Below, piece after piece: positions 63,831-64,000 of a DNA stretch of 64,000 bases. How positions within the stretch are numbered: position 1 is the first letter of the stretch; every line of letters begins with the position of its first letter. Made by a program: the position numbers and the translations under genes. The DNA comes from an uncultured Bacteroidales bacterium (GTDB taxonomy: Bacteria; Bacteroidota; Bacteroidia; Bacteroidales; Muribaculaceae). The notes under the pieces were generated by a model. It was given only the letters and a program-made list of their open reading frames with translations, had not been told where the DNA came from and made no database searches. The stretch is taken from NCBI GenBank assembly GCA_947573135.1, contig CANPDU010000011.1:20920-84919 (forward strand), given 5' to 3'.

Positions 63831-64000
63831 AAAAAAGCCTCGCACGGAGTATAAGCCGGGTTATGTAGAGAGCGCACTTTCGGTAAAGAGTTACGCTGCT
63901 CCGTCCGTCATTTATCTGATCCCTGTGTCGCCACAGGGCTTAAGCGGTCTACCCCCCGGCAATGGGCGAGCAACCCTTAAATGCCGGTATACTTGACCTT
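63831..64000 (-). ncRNA. rnpB: RNase P RNA, 3' portion (5' part outside window)
   Basis: Read on the minus strand, the segment contains the conserved RNase P elements GGGGGTAGACCGCTTAAGCC, then AGATAAATGAC, and near the 3' end ACATAACCCGGCTTATACTCC. The last two correspond to GATGAATGACTGTCC and ACAGAACCCGGCTTAT of the E. coli RNA, as I remember them. The extra stem between them (about 63860-63900) is variable in bacteria. A short T-run after GAGGC at 63831-63836 probably marks the end. The RNA is the catalytic subunit that matures the 5' ends of tRNAs. The gene runs off the right edge. Confidence 0.9.

Overview
The window looks like chromosomal DNA of a gut-type Bacteroidales bacterium. Muribaculaceae is my best guess, from overall flavour only. 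The evidence is two SusC/SusD glycan-uptake loci, many N-terminal lipoboxes, weak or absent Shine-Dalgarno sequences, and repeated TAnnTTTG -7 promoter boxes, often with a TTG about 20 nt upstream, which is the Bacteroidetes sigma factor pattern. I saw no insertion sequence, phage gene, CRISPR array, tRNA or rRNA. The one structured RNA gene I recognise is the 3' part of RNase P RNA on the minus strand at the right edge.

Layout. 1-7.5 kb: end of a histidine kinase, its OmpR-type response regulator, a large tricorn-like protease, a sodium:neurotransmitter-type symporter with two small membrane proteins, and a hemerythrin-LuxR fusion regulator. 7.7-19.9 kb: first polysaccharide utilisation locus (PUL 1), consisting of a TPR/transmembrane regulator (DUF6377-like), SusC, SusD, a five-module SusE/F-like lipoprotein, a GH27-like enzyme and a SusB-type GH97 alpha-glucosidase, then a terminator. 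20-26.3 kb, minus strand: Cys-rich lipoprotein, SulP anion transporter, and a likely operon reading tatA-like, tatA, tatC, dicarboxylate symporter, WG-repeat lipoprotein. A perfect 44-bp palindrome carrying two outward-facing -7 boxes separates this operon from fabD. 27.3-41 kb: housekeeping and small secreted proteins (DUF4421, XRE regulator with membrane partner, degenerate P-loop protein, MscS channel, C1 peptidase, phosphoesterase, SPOR lipoprotein, pyrE, Rieske-like lipoprotein, malic enzyme, DKNYY-repeat protein, ilvA).

41.2-63.3 kb: second locus (PUL 2), with SusC, SusD, a surface lipoprotein, a cytosolic SIS isomerase and ROK kinase, then exported GH2, GH20, an unrecognised TIM-barrel-like enzyme, a DUF6259-like enzyme, a phosphodiester glycosidase with an FnIII domain, a DUF4855 lipoprotein and, behind its own promoter, a lipoprotein of the ADP-ribosylglycohydrolase family. 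The window ends with a DUF695 protein and rnpB.

How they work together. PUL 1 reads as an alpha-glucan locus: capture by the five-module lipoprotein and SusD, import through SusC, cleavage by the GH27-like and GH97 enzymes. PUL 2 reads as an amino-sugar locus: GH20 and GH2 release amino sugars, a predicted phosphodiester glycosidase suggests a phosphodiester-capped substrate, and the ROK kinase plus SIS protein would process the sugar in the cytosol. It contains several enzymes of uncharacterised families and no visible dedicated regulator, which makes it the best candidate here for an undescribed catabolic system.
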